This document shows, piece by piece, positions 1 through 6,814 of a DNA stretch of 11,919 nt; position 1 is the first letter of the stretch, and every line of letters begins with the position of its first letter. Position numbers and translations under genes: made by a program. The notes under the pieces were generated by a model. That model was not told the DNA's origin, did not search any database, and was given only the letters and a program-made list of their open reading frames with translations. This DNA is from Clostridia bacterium (lineage in GTDB: Bacteria; Bacillota_A; Clostridia; Christensenellales; Aristaeellaceae): positions 1-11,919 of the forward strand of contig JAGBBE010000047.1 in NCBI GenBank assembly GCA_017938645.1. The letters run 5' to 3'.

Positions 1-2
1 AT

Positions 3-1571
3 GAGGACAGCGTATACAGCATGTACTACGAGTTTTCTCAGGAAGTACGCAATATTCCTGCGCACCGCGTGCTTGCCATCAACCGCGGAGAGCGCGAGGA
101 TTTCCTGAAAGCTGCCGTCCGCGTAAGTGATGACGCGTGCATTGCGATCCTTGAAAAAGCTTTCGTACGTGAGGGCAGCACCACCACCGGACAGGTTCGT
201 CTTGCCGTGGCAGATGCCTGGGACCGTCTGCTTCAGCCCAGCATTGAACGTGAAATCCGCAATGAACTGACTGATCGTGCCAATACCGCTGCCATTCAGG
301 TATTCGGCAAAAACCTCCATCAGCTTCTGATGGCTCCGCCGGTCAAAGGCCGCGTCACGCTCGGCGTCGACCCGGGATTCCGCACCGGCTGCAAGCTCGC
401 TGTTGTTGATGAAAATGGCAAGGTTCTTGCTACCGGTGTAGGACACTTTACCCTTCCCGGTCAGGAATCCGCCAAAGCACGTGCACGCAAGGATATTGTT
501 GATATGTGTCGCCGCTATGGCGTAACTGCTATCGCTATCGGTAACGGTACAGCCTCCCGCGAAGCTGAACAGTTTATCGCTTCCCTGTTGCCGGAGCTTG
601 CAGAAGGCACAGCTTACATGATCGTAAGCGAAGCCGGAGCATCTGTTTATTCTGCGAGCAAACTGGCGGCCGAGGAATTCCCTCAGTTCGATGTTTCTCT
701 GCGAAGTGCTGTCAGCATTGCGCGCCGCATGCAGGATCCGCTGGCTGAACTGGTCAAGATTGATCCCAAGGCCATCGGCGTCGGCCAGTACCAGCACGAC
801 TTGAAGGAAAGCCAGCTGGAAGAAGCACTGGACGGCGTGGTGGAAGGTTGTGTAAACAGCGTTGGCGTTGAAGTCAGCTCTGCCTCTCCTTCCCTTCTCT
901 CCCATGTTGCCGGCATCGGGCCTGCGCTAGCCAAAAACATTGTAGCCTATCGCGAAGAAAACGGCATCACCAGCCGCGCTCAGCTGAAAAAGGTTCCCAA
1001 ACTTGGTCCAAAGGCGTTTGAACAGTGCGCTGGCTTCCTGCGCGTTCGCGACAGCAAGAACGCACTGGATTCAACCGCAGTGCATCCGGAAAGCTACGCC
1101 GCAGCAAAGGCTCTGCTGGAAACACTCGGTTATCAGCTTTCCGACATCAAAGCCGGAAAACTCGGCGACCTGAACGCACGCGTTGAAGAACTGGGACTGA
1201 AAAAACTGGCAGAACAAATCGGCATCGGCGAACCGACGCTGAAGGACATCGTCCGAGAACTTCAGAAGCCCGGACGCGATCCTCGCGACGATCTGCCCAA
1301 GCCCATTCTGCGCACTGATGTTCTGGATATCAAGGATCTTGCGCCCGGAATGGAGCTCAAAGGAACCGTACGAAATGTGATCGATTTCGGCGCGTTTGTT
1401 GATATCGGTGTGCATCAGGACGGACTGGTTCACATCAGCCGTATGGCTACCCGCTTTATCCGCCATCCCTCCGAAGTGGTCAAGGTTGGCGACATCGTAC
1501 AGGTGTGGGTGGTTGACGTCGATCAGAAAAAGCAGCGAATCGGTCTGACAATGCTGCCTCCCAAGGCATAA
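3..1571 (+). CDS. tex: Tex, S1-domain RNA-binding transcription accessory protein (5' truncated by window edge)
   Basis: Tex is a cytoplasmic nucleic-acid-binding protein involved in transcription and RNA turnover. The frame is open from base 3 without a start codon, so the N-terminal part lies outside the window; 522 residues of a family usually near 720 are visible. Numbering from the first visible residue, the YqgF/RNase H-like core starts near 115 (TLGVDPGFRTG, then AIGNGTASRE near 178). A helix-hairpin-helix pair follows at about 299-345 (HVAGIGPALAKNIVAYREENG is preceded by the usual Ser-rich stretch, then KVPKLGPKAFEQC). The C-terminal S1 domain is at about 447-517 (GTVRNVIDFGAFVDIG, DGLVHIS, QRIGLTM). 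Domain order and motifs match Tex throughout with no frameshift. The gene ends 12 bp before a strong hairpin terminator, so it is the last gene of its unit. Identification is firm; only the missing N-terminus limits it. Confidence 0.97.
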   Translation, partial: EDSVYSMYYEFSQEVRNIPAHRVLAINRGEREDFLKAAVRVSDDACIAILEKAFVREGSTTTGQVRLAVADAWDRLLQPSIEREIRNELTDRANTAAIQVFGKNLHQLLMAPPVKGRVTLGVDPGFRTGCKLAVVDENGKVLATGVGHFTLPGQESAKARARKDIVDMCRRYGVTAIAIGNGTASREAEQFIASLLPELAEGTAYMIVSEAGASVYSASKLAAEEFPQFDVSLRSAVSIARRMQDPLAELVKIDPKAIGVGQYQHDLKESQLEEALDGVVEGCVNSVGVEVSSASPSLLSHVAGIGPALAKNIVAYREENGITSRAQLKKVPKLGPKAFEQCAGFLRVRDSKNALDSTAVHPESYAAAKALLETLGYQLSDIKAGKLGDLNARVEELGLKKLAEQIGIGEPTLKDIVRELQKPGRDPRDDLPKPILRTDVLDIKDLAPGMELKGTVRNVIDFGAFVDIGVHQDGLVHISRMATRFIRHPSEVVKVGDIVQVWVVDVDQKKQRIGLTMLPPKA

Positions 1572-1583
1572 TCCCTATTATCG

Positions 1584-1624
1584 AAAACTGCCGGGATGTT
1601 TTCACAAAGCATCCCGGCAGTTTT
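1584..1624. terminator. Bidirectional intrinsic terminator between tex and the TraX-like gene
   Basis: A perfect 15-bp inverted repeat (1584-1598 with 1610-1624, core CTGCCGGGATG) encloses an 11-nt loop. Both outer ends are AAAA/TTTT, so it can terminate tex on the plus strand and the convergent TraX-like gene on the minus strand, which stops at 1629, only 5 bp away. Confidence 0.9.
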
Positions 1625-1628
1625 GTCA

Positions 1629-2414
1629 TCAGAATCCGCTTGCCAGCATCGCAAAGCTTGCCCCATTCATCAGTCTGAGAATGATCAGCACAATCAGATG
1701 CAGCGGATAAAAACCATATCCCAGCCATTTGGGCAGCTTGATACCGGTTTTCATGGGAATCAGAATCAGCGGCAGAGACAGCCAGCACATTGTCTGCAGA
1801 CGGAAAAAGGAGGTAAGTACCGTACCAATACCCGGCCACGAAAGGAAGGGGAACTTGTAGCCAAACAGCGTGGTGATATAGCTGGTAGATGTGCCCCAGA
1901 ACAGTGCATAAGCAAGGAAAGCCGCTGCAAGTCCCGAACGTGATTCGCGAGCCATATACAGAACCAGAATAAACGTAAGACCCTTCCAGCCATAGTCAAC
2001 ATCGATAAATCCCAGCAGCAGGTAACACAACGCAGGAACCCAGATTTCGCTTCCGAATTTGTGCATACGGATGCCCTGAATCGCTACCAGTGCAATCAGC
2101 AGCGTAAAGAGAATGCTGTAATCCGTCCAGCTGTGGTTCAGCGCAAGCATATACAGCGGTTGCGAGACAACTGCAGCCAGCAAAAGCCGTAAACCATACT
2201 TCAACGGATTGCGCGTCTTCACGCTTCCGACCACCAGGCACCATGCATACAGCGGAAAAGCCATGCGTCCGATCACACGGAACTCCATAACACCCGGAAA
2301 AATCACAACGCCCAAATGATCTATGAACATAAAAACCAGTGCCAGAAGCTTCAAAAAAGAAGTATCCATATTTCCGGCAATCCGGTGATCCGACACGCTG
2401 CGTACGCTCTGCAT
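1629..2414 (-). CDS. TraX-family polytopic membrane protein
   Basis: A 261-residue integral membrane protein with about seven or eight hydrophobic segments. It resembles the TraX family (named after the F-plasmid pilin N-acetylation factor; chromosomal copies are common in Firmicutes and their substrates are mostly unknown). Family-like features are the opening LKLLALVFMFIDHLG near residues 21-35, the GRMAFPLYAW motif near 49-58, and the late GYGFYPLHLIVL segment with a conserved His near residue 237. The ATG at 2414 is chosen because GGAGG lies 7 nt upstream; an internal Met at residue 16 has no comparable site. It is monocistronic, with its own promoter at 2446-2474, divergent from the arsR-pot operon. 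Being chromosomal and with no conjugation gene nearby, it is more likely an acyltransferase modifying an envelope component than a pilin acetylase; that role is inference. Confidence 0.85.
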   Translation of the reverse strand: MQSVRSVSDHRIAGNMDTSFLKLLALVFMFIDHLGVVIFPGVMEFRVIGRMAFPLYAWCLVVGSVKTRNPLKYGLRLLLAAVVSQPLYMLALNHSWTDYSILFTLLIALVAIQGIRMHKFGSEIWVPALCYLLLGFIDVDYGWKGLTFILVLYMARESRSGLAAAFLAYALFWGTSTSYITTLFGYKFPFLSWPGIGTVLTSFFRLQTMCWLSLPLILIPMKTGIKLPKWLGYGFYPLHLIVLIILRLMNGASFAMLASGF

Positions 2415-2445
2415 CAGCGTCCCTCCTCACATTTGATGATTTTGT

Positions 2446-2474
2446 ATTATATCACGTTTCACATAGGCTGTCAC
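2446..2474 (-). promoter_or_regulatory. Sigma-A type promoter of the TraX-like gene
   Basis: Read on the minus strand, GTGACA (2474-2469), a 17-bp spacer and a perfect TATAAT (2451-2446) form an 11/12 match to the vegetative consensus. The start codon is 32 bp downstream of the -10 box, giving a short leader that carries the ribosome binding site. Confidence 0.8.
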
Positions 2475-2483
2475 CGTGATATA
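2448..2483. promoter_or_regulatory. Long-spaced inverted repeat over the TraX-like promoter (candidate operator)
   Basis: A perfect 9-bp inverted repeat, TATATCACG (2448-2456) and CGTGATATA (2475-2483), is separated by 18 bp. The left arm covers most of the -10 box and the right arm abuts the -35 box of the TraX-like gene, so a protein bound to both arms would occlude RNA polymerase. The bound factor is unknown; the divergently encoded ArsR protein is one candidate, though the arms do not resemble the repeat at 2552-2567. Confidence 0.4.
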
Positions 2484-2513
2484 TATTCATCGGTAGCCTA
2501 ATTCTTTCCCTTA

Positions 2514-2542
2514 TTGACACATATCCCGGTATGATATAAAAT
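2514..2542 (+). promoter_or_regulatory. Sigma-A type promoter of the arsR-potABCD operon
   Basis: A perfect TTGACA (2514-2519), a 17-bp spacer and TAAAAT (2537-2542) form a near-consensus vegetative promoter. Transcription is expected to start near 2549, about 42 nt before the repressor start codon. A TATAAA two bases upstream of this -10 box would give a 15-bp spacer and is less likely. Confidence 0.85.
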
Positions 2543-2551
2543 ATTATCGAT

Positions 2552-2567
2552 ATAGAAGCTTTTCTAT
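2552..2567. promoter_or_regulatory. Candidate ArsR operator in the start region of the arsR-pot transcript
   Basis: The inverted repeat ATAGAA-GCTT-TTCTAT begins about ten bases after the -10 box and is preceded by the 8-bp palindrome TATCGATA (2545-2552). AT-rich imperfect dyads at or just after the transcription start are typical operators of ArsR-family repressors, so autoregulation by the first gene of the operon is likely. No binding has been shown. Confidence 0.45.
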
Positions 2568-2590
2568 TATTCAAAGGAGACGTGCAGAGC

Positions 2591-2896
2591 ATGGATTGCT
2601 TTAAGTCCTCGATTCCAATCCTCAAAGTGCTGTGCGATGAAACGCGCCTGAGCATCTTAAGCATGCTTTCCACTCAGGATCTGAATGGCTGTGAGATCCA
2701 CCGAGCATTTGCGTGCACCCAACCAACAATCAGCTATCACATGAAGCTGCTGGTGGATGCGCAGCTGGTTCTTTCCCGCAAAGAGGGATGTGCTGTGATT
2801 TATTCCATCAACAGCGCTATCTGGCCGCAGGTACGCGGACTGCTGGATGTTTTGTGCACCGCTGCACAGCAGAAGGGAGATACTGCGAATGAATAA
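2591..2896 (+). CDS. ArsR-family (SmtB/ArsR) winged-helix repressor
   Basis: A 101-residue transcription factor of ArsR size and layout: an N-terminal dimer helix with CDETRLSILSML near residues 15-26, the helix-turn-helix at about 33-55 with recognition helix TQPTISYHMKLL, and the beta wing at about 60-73 (LSRKEGCAVIYSI). It has six cysteines (3, 15, 34, 42, 67, 89). Cys34 sits where the ELCVCDL arsenic-site motif of classical ArsR lies, but the other Cys of that motif is Asn/Gly here, so a canonical As/Sb site is incomplete and the ligand is unknown. The ATG at 2591 is preferred over a GTG at 2582, because AAAGGAGA ends 10 nt before the ATG but only one base before the GTG. It is the first gene of the operon and overlaps potA by 8 bp, implying translational coupling. 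It probably represses its own operon through the dyad at 2552-2567. Confidence 0.93.
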   Translation: MDCFKSSIPILKVLCDETRLSILSMLSTQDLNGCEIHRAFACTQPTISYHMKLLVDAQLVLSRKEGCAVIYSINSAIWPQVRGLLDVLCTAAQQKGDTANE

Positions 2897-3980
2897 CCCG
2901 ATTCTCCATTTAGAGAATATTACAAAGGATTTTGGCGAAGGTCCTGTGCTGCGCAGCCTGAATCTGGACGTCTATCCCGGCGAGTTTCTCACACTGCTGG
3001 GTCCGAGCGGCTGCGGCAAGACCACAACGCTTCGCATTATTGCTGGTCTGGAACAGCCGAGTTCCGGCAAAGTCTACCTGCAGGGCGAAGATATGACCGG
3101 CCTTGCGCCCGAAAAGCGTCCCGTCAATACGGTATTCCAGAATTATGCTCTGTTCCCGCACATGAATGTATTTCAGAACATTGCTTATGGCCTTCGCGTC
3201 ATGAAGGTAAGCAAGCAGGAGCAGCGCGAACGCGTCAATGCCGCGCTTTCTCTCGTGCGTCTTTCAGGCTATGAGAAGCGTATGCCTTCACAGCTCTCCG
3301 GCGGTCAGCGTCAGCGTGTTGCTATCGCTCGTGCGGTGGTGCTTCAGCCCAAGGTTCTTCTGCTGGATGAACCACTTGGCGCGCTGGATCAGAAGCTTCG
3401 TCTGGAAATGCAGCACGAGCTCAAGCAGCTTCAGCAGCAGTTGGGCATTACTTTCATCTACATTACGCACGATCAGGAAGAGGCGCTCAACATGTCCTCG
3501 CGCATCGTTATCATGCGCAATGGTCTGATTGAACAAATCGGTACGCCGGAAGAAATCTATGAGCATCCCAAAACGCTCTTTGCCGCCGACTTCATCGGTC
3601 AGAGCAATCTTCTGCACGGCGTCGTCGCTGATGTAAGCTTTGATGGACTACAGATCAATGTAAACGGCGTTATGCTTCCTGCGTTTTCTTCCGAAAACTG
3701 TTCTCCTGCAAAGGGAGATCGTGTTGTGCTTTGCCTCCGTCCCAACCGCATTCATTACGGAAACGATCCTCAGCACGGTATGACACTCAAGGGCGTCATT
3801 CACAGCAAGGAGTATTCCGGAGGAATGCAGCATACGCAAATTGCACTGAATGATTCTCTGATCATCCGGGCGGTGACGCAGTCTGACGAAGCAGATGCGC
3901 ATCCTGTTGGCAGCGAAGTCTATGTGGGATGGAATCTTCATCATGCTCCCATCGTTCACGATGAGGAGGCGAAGGGATGA
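2889..3980 (+). CDS. potA: PotA, ATPase of a spermidine/putrescine-type ABC importer
   Basis: A cytoplasmic ATP-binding subunit of 363 residues that would drive uptake through the PotB-PotC channel. All catalytic elements are intact: Walker A GPSGCGKTT (38-46), Q-loop Gln84 (FQNYALFPHM), signature LSGGQ (136-140), Walker B LLLDEP (157-162), D-loop and switch His194. A C-terminal TOBE regulatory domain follows from about residue 235, as in PotA and other MalK-like ATPases. The start at 2889 is chosen because AAGGGAGA lies 8 nt upstream and the protein opens with the usual beta strand; the frame extends further upstream inside arsR but without a suitable site. It overlaps arsR by 8 bp and potB by 4 bp (ATGA), so the proteins are likely made in coordinated amounts. 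Confidence 0.97.
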   Translation: MNNPILHLENITKDFGEGPVLRSLNLDVYPGEFLTLLGPSGCGKTTTLRIIAGLEQPSSGKVYLQGEDMTGLAPEKRPVNTVFQNYALFPHMNVFQNIAYGLRVMKVSKQEQRERVNAALSLVRLSGYEKRMPSQLSGGQRQRVAIARAVVLQPKVLLLDEPLGALDQKLRLEMQHELKQLQQQLGITFIYITHDQEEALNMSSRIVIMRNGLIEQIGTPEEIYEHPKTLFAADFIGQSNLLHGVVADVSFDGLQINVNGVMLPAFSSENCSPAKGDRVVLCLRPNRIHYGNDPQHGMTLKGVIHSKEYSGGMQHTQIALNDSLIIRAVTQSDEADAHPVGSEVYVGWNLHHAPIVHDEEAKG

Positions 3981-4837
3981 ACGCTTCCAAGAATCAGGAT
4001 CTGCGTTTTTCGCGTTTTCTGAAGCTTCCGATGTATCTGTGGACGATTGTATTTGTATTTGTTGCACTGCTGTACGTCATTGGGCTCAGTTTTCTCAGCC
4101 GTGGCGAAATCGCAGGTGTAACCAATGAAGTGACACTGGCCAATTACCAGAGGCTGGCTTCGCCGGAATACCTTTCCGTTTTGCTCAAAAGCCTTCGGCT
4201 TGCCGGAATTACCACGGTGCTATGCATACTGATCGGCTATCCTTTCGGATATCTGATGGCGCGTCTGAATCCCAAAGCACGCTCGATCATCATGCTTCTG
4301 ATCATTGTTCCTTTCTGGACAAACGCGCTGATCCGCATCTACGGCTGGCGCATTCTTCTGATGGGCAATGGCCCGCTGAACACCTTCCTGCTTTCGCTGG
4401 GAATCATCCAGAAACCGTTAAAACTGCTCTACACCGATGGAGCAGTACTGCTGGGCATGGTCTACGCATTGATCCCCTTTATGATCCTTCCTACCTTCAG
4501 CACCGTGGAAAAGCTGGATTATTCCGTGGTGGAAGCAGCGCGCGATCTGGGTGCTTCTCCTCTCTATGCTTTCTTCACAGTAACCGTTCCGCTGACGTTG
4601 GCCGGACTGATGGCGGGCTGCGTTCTGGTTTTCATTCCGTCGATGGGGTTGTTCTTCCTCAATGATCTGCTAGGCGGCTCCAAAACTGTGCTTGCCGGCG
4701 GCCTCATTCAGCAGCTGATCAATAGCCGCGACCTTCCCATGGCTGCCGCGCTGAGCGTCCTTCTGCTCTCTGTAACCGGCGCTGTCATTGCGGTGTACCG
4801 CAAGCTTGGCGGTTCGGAAAATACGAGCCTGTTTTAA
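3977..4837 (+). CDS. potB: PotB, permease subunit of the polyamine-type ABC importer
   Basis: A 286-residue inner-membrane permease with six predicted membrane segments (about 20-40, 72-96, 103-124, 155-176, 203-225 and 255-274). The cytoplasmic coupling loop carries the EAA motif, EAARDLGASPLYAFFTVTVP at 186-205, which docks on PotA. The conserved PotB stretch WTNALIRIYGWR (114-125) is present. It starts in a 4-bp ATGA overlap with potA and is followed 12 bp later by potC. The first 15 residues are hydrophilic, with no signal peptide, as expected for the family. Length and motifs are normal. Confidence 0.95.
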   Translation: MNASKNQDLRFSRFLKLPMYLWTIVFVFVALLYVIGLSFLSRGEIAGVTNEVTLANYQRLASPEYLSVLLKSLRLAGITTVLCILIGYPFGYLMARLNPKARSIIMLLIIVPFWTNALIRIYGWRILLMGNGPLNTFLLSLGIIQKPLKLLYTDGAVLLGMVYALIPFMILPTFSTVEKLDYSVVEAARDLGASPLYAFFTVTVPLTLAGLMAGCVLVFIPSMGLFFLNDLLGGSKTVLAGGLIQQLINSRDLPMAAALSVLLLSVTGAVIAVYRKLGGSENTSLF

Positions 4838-4849
4838 GGAGGGATCGAG

Positions 4850-5680
4850 TTGAAAAAACGTTCAATCGGTTCCCTGCTCTTTCTGGGCCTTGTGCTGGTA
4901 ATCATGTATCTGCCCATTGTCGTGGTGGTTATCTACTCGTTTAACGCGAATACAGCGCGGATTCCTATCGCCTTCACAGGCTGGACGACGCAGTGGTATT
5001 CCAAGCTCTTTACCGGGCGAAACGGCTATGGCGGCGCATTGCTGTTAAGTCTTCGTGTTGCTGCGTGGTCAGTTGCCGTCTCGTGTGTGGTTGGTACGCT
5101 GGGCGCAATCGGCATGGCGCAAAGAACGCTTACACAGCACAAGAAGGCGTCAAAGTTTGACAGCTTCATGGAAGCACTCGTTTCCTTGCCCATTATGATT
5201 CCTGAAATCATTCTTGGCCTTGCCTTCATGGTCATCTTCAATGCCATCGGCATTCGCGGAAATGATCTGAGACTGGTGCTGGCCCATACGACGTTCTGTA
5301 TCCCCTACATCTTCATGAACGTCAAAAGCAGGTTGGTGGGCATGGATCAGGCACTGTTCGACGCCGCGCGTGACCTCGGTGCCAACCCCGCACGCGTTCT
5401 TTGGGACATTACCCTTCCACTCTGTCGGCCTGCCATCATCAGCGGCGCATTTCTCGCGCTAGCTATGTCGCTGGATGATTTCGTGATCAGCTTCTTCGTC
5501 TACGGCGCTGGCGAAGGAACGCTTCCGCTGAAAATCTACTCCAGCGTGAAGGTAGGCGTATCGCCGCAGGTCAACGCGCTGTGCACTCTGATTATGGGCG
5601 TAGTATTCATCGCTGTAGGTCTGAGCCGTTATCTGTCCAGCATACAGAACGCACGGATGAAACGCGCCACTCAAAAATGA
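4850..5680 (+). CDS. potC: PotC, second permease subunit of the polyamine-type ABC importer
   Basis: A 276-residue membrane permease that pairs with PotB to form the channel. Six hydrophobic segments are visible, the first at about 8-30. The coupling loop has the EAA-type motif DAARDLGANPARVLWDITLP (171-190), and the family's SLDDFVISFFVYG motif follows at 207-219. Translation starts at a TTG (4850), supported by AAGGAGGGAT directly overlapping the potB stop codon; there is no better ATG upstream. The gene is intact and of normal length. A 47-bp gap separates it from potD, containing a TATAAT at 5704-5709 without a good -35 box, so an internal promoter boosting the binding protein is possible but weakly supported. 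Confidence 0.95.
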   Translation: MKKRSIGSLLFLGLVLVIMYLPIVVVVIYSFNANTARIPIAFTGWTTQWYSKLFTGRNGYGGALLLSLRVAAWSVAVSCVVGTLGAIGMAQRTLTQHKKASKFDSFMEALVSLPIMIPEIILGLAFMVIFNAIGIRGNDLRLVLAHTTFCIPYIFMNVKSRLVGMDQALFDAARDLGANPARVLWDITLPLCRPAIISGAFLALAMSLDDFVISFFVYGAGEGTLPLKIYSSVKVGVSPQVNALCTLIMGVVFIAVGLSRYLSSIQNARMKRATQK

Positions 5681-5727
5681 AACGTTTTTCCGTAAGGAAT
5701 TCGTATAATTGAAAGGAGATTAATCTT

Positions 5728-6759
5728 ATGAAAAAAATGATCGCTCTGCTTCTGGCTCTGCTCATGATGATCCCTGCTTTCAGCATGGCAGAAGAAAACG
5801 TCGTAAACATCCTCAGCTGGGAAGGTTACGTAGACGCCGATACCCTTGCCGCCTTCGAGGCAGAAACCGGCATCAAGGTCATCTGGTCCCCCATGGATTC
5901 CATCGACAGCATGCTGCTCAAGGTAACCCAGGGCGGCGGCAGCGACTACGATCTGATCCTCTCCAGCGACTACTCTCTGGACATTCTGCGTCAGCAGGGC
6001 ATGCTGCAGAAACTGGATCTGAGCAAGTTCACCAACTATGCGAACCTTGATCCCAGCTTTCTCAGCCAGAAATTCGACCCCGAGAACGAGTATGTAATCC
6101 CCTATGTTGCTGGTGCAACCATGATCATTTACGACCCCTCTGTGGTTCCTTTCGAGATCACCGGTTATGAAGATCTGTGGAACGAAGAACTGGCTGACAG
6201 CGTTGCTGTTCTGGAGAATGCCCGTGTTCTGTGCGGCATGGTGCTCAAGTCCATGGGCGAAAGCATGAATGAAACCGATCCCGAAGTGCTTGCCCGCATG
6301 AAGGAAAAGATGATGCCTCTGTACAAGAACATCGTCACCTTCGGCGATTTGGAATCCTACACCGCTCTGAGTACCGGTGAAGCCAGCGTCGGCTACGTTT
6401 TTGCTTCCTTTGCTCACCTGCTGCTGCAGGAGAATCCCAATCTGAAGGTTGTACATCCCAAGGAAGGCATCGGCTTCGGTATTGATGGTTTCGTAATTCC
6501 CGAAGGCGCGAAGAACGCTGACAATGCCCATGTTTTCCTTGACTATCTCATGCGTCCCGAAGTTGCTGCTCACAACGCTGAATATCAGGGCTATATGTGC
6601 GTTAACAAGGCCGCTGTTCCCTATCTGAGCGAAGCTTTCAACGCTTCCGGCGCCATGAACATCCCCGCCGAGCTGCTTGCTACCGCCGAGTTTATTGAGG
6701 CCGTCGGTGCCGACGAAACCACCTTCCAGGAAATTTACACTGCTTTCAAGAACCAGTAA
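5728..6759 (+). CDS. potD: PotD-like extracytoplasmic substrate-binding protein
   Basis: The 343-residue solute-binding protein that would deliver substrate to PotB-PotC. A Sec signal peptide covers residues 1 to about 21 (MKKMIALLLALLMMIPAFSMA, cut before EENVV). It has no lipobox cysteine; the first Cys is residue 169 in the mature fold. Periplasmic-binding-protein type 2 features match PotD: LSWEGYVD (29-36), YDLILSSDYSLD (74-85), YVIPYVAGAT (122-131), DLWNEELAD (149-157) and IDGFVIP (252-258). From recall of E. coli PotD, Trp34, Tyr37 and Asp257 correspond to W31, Y34 and D253 and are kept. Asp168, Glu171, Trp229 and Trp255 appear replaced by N164, V167, F225 and G251. Substrate may therefore differ from spermidine. 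AAAGGAGAT lies 8 nt before the ATG; the gene ends at a strong terminator. Confidence 0.92.
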   Translation: MKKMIALLLALLMMIPAFSMAEENVVNILSWEGYVDADTLAAFEAETGIKVIWSPMDSIDSMLLKVTQGGGSDYDLILSSDYSLDILRQQGMLQKLDLSKFTNYANLDPSFLSQKFDPENEYVIPYVAGATMIIYDPSVVPFEITGYEDLWNEELADSVAVLENARVLCGMVLKSMGESMNETDPEVLARMKEKMMPLYKNIVTFGDLESYTALSTGEASVGYVFASFAHLLLQENPNLKVVHPKEGIGFGIDGFVIPEGAKNADNAHVFLDYLMRPEVAAHNAEYQGYMCVNKAAVPYLSEAFNASGAMNIPAELLATAEFIEAVGADETTFQEIYTAFKNQ

Positions 6760-6775
6760 GAAAACACTTGCACGC

Positions 6776-6809
6776 AAAACACGGCAGTCAACTGACTGCC
6801 GTGTTTTTT
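6776..6809. terminator. Bidirectional intrinsic terminator between potD and the bile salt hydrolase gene
   Basis: AAAACACGGCAGTC (6776-6789) pairs with GACTGCCGTGTTTT (6794-6807), a 14-bp stem with a 4-nt AACT loop. Six Ts follow on the plus strand, ending the pot operon. On the minus strand the stem ends in TTTT, so it can also end the four-gene operon whose last stop codon is at 6815. Confidence 0.93.
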
Positions 6810-6814
6810 GTATA

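Noticed and set aside
1629..2414. Evidence of a conjugative element because of the TraX-like gene
   Set aside because: No other transfer, relaxase or integrase gene is present, and chromosomal TraX-family genes are widespread in Firmicutes.
5681..5727. An internal promoter before potD (TATAAT at 5704-5709)
   Set aside because: The -10 box is perfect, but no acceptable -35 hexamer lies 16-18 bp upstream, so it was kept only as a note on potC.
5671..6777. A 368-codon minus-strand open frame antisense to potD
   Set aside because: It covers the whole of a well-supported potD with signal peptide and binding-protein motifs, and runs through the terminator; its product has no recognisable domain.
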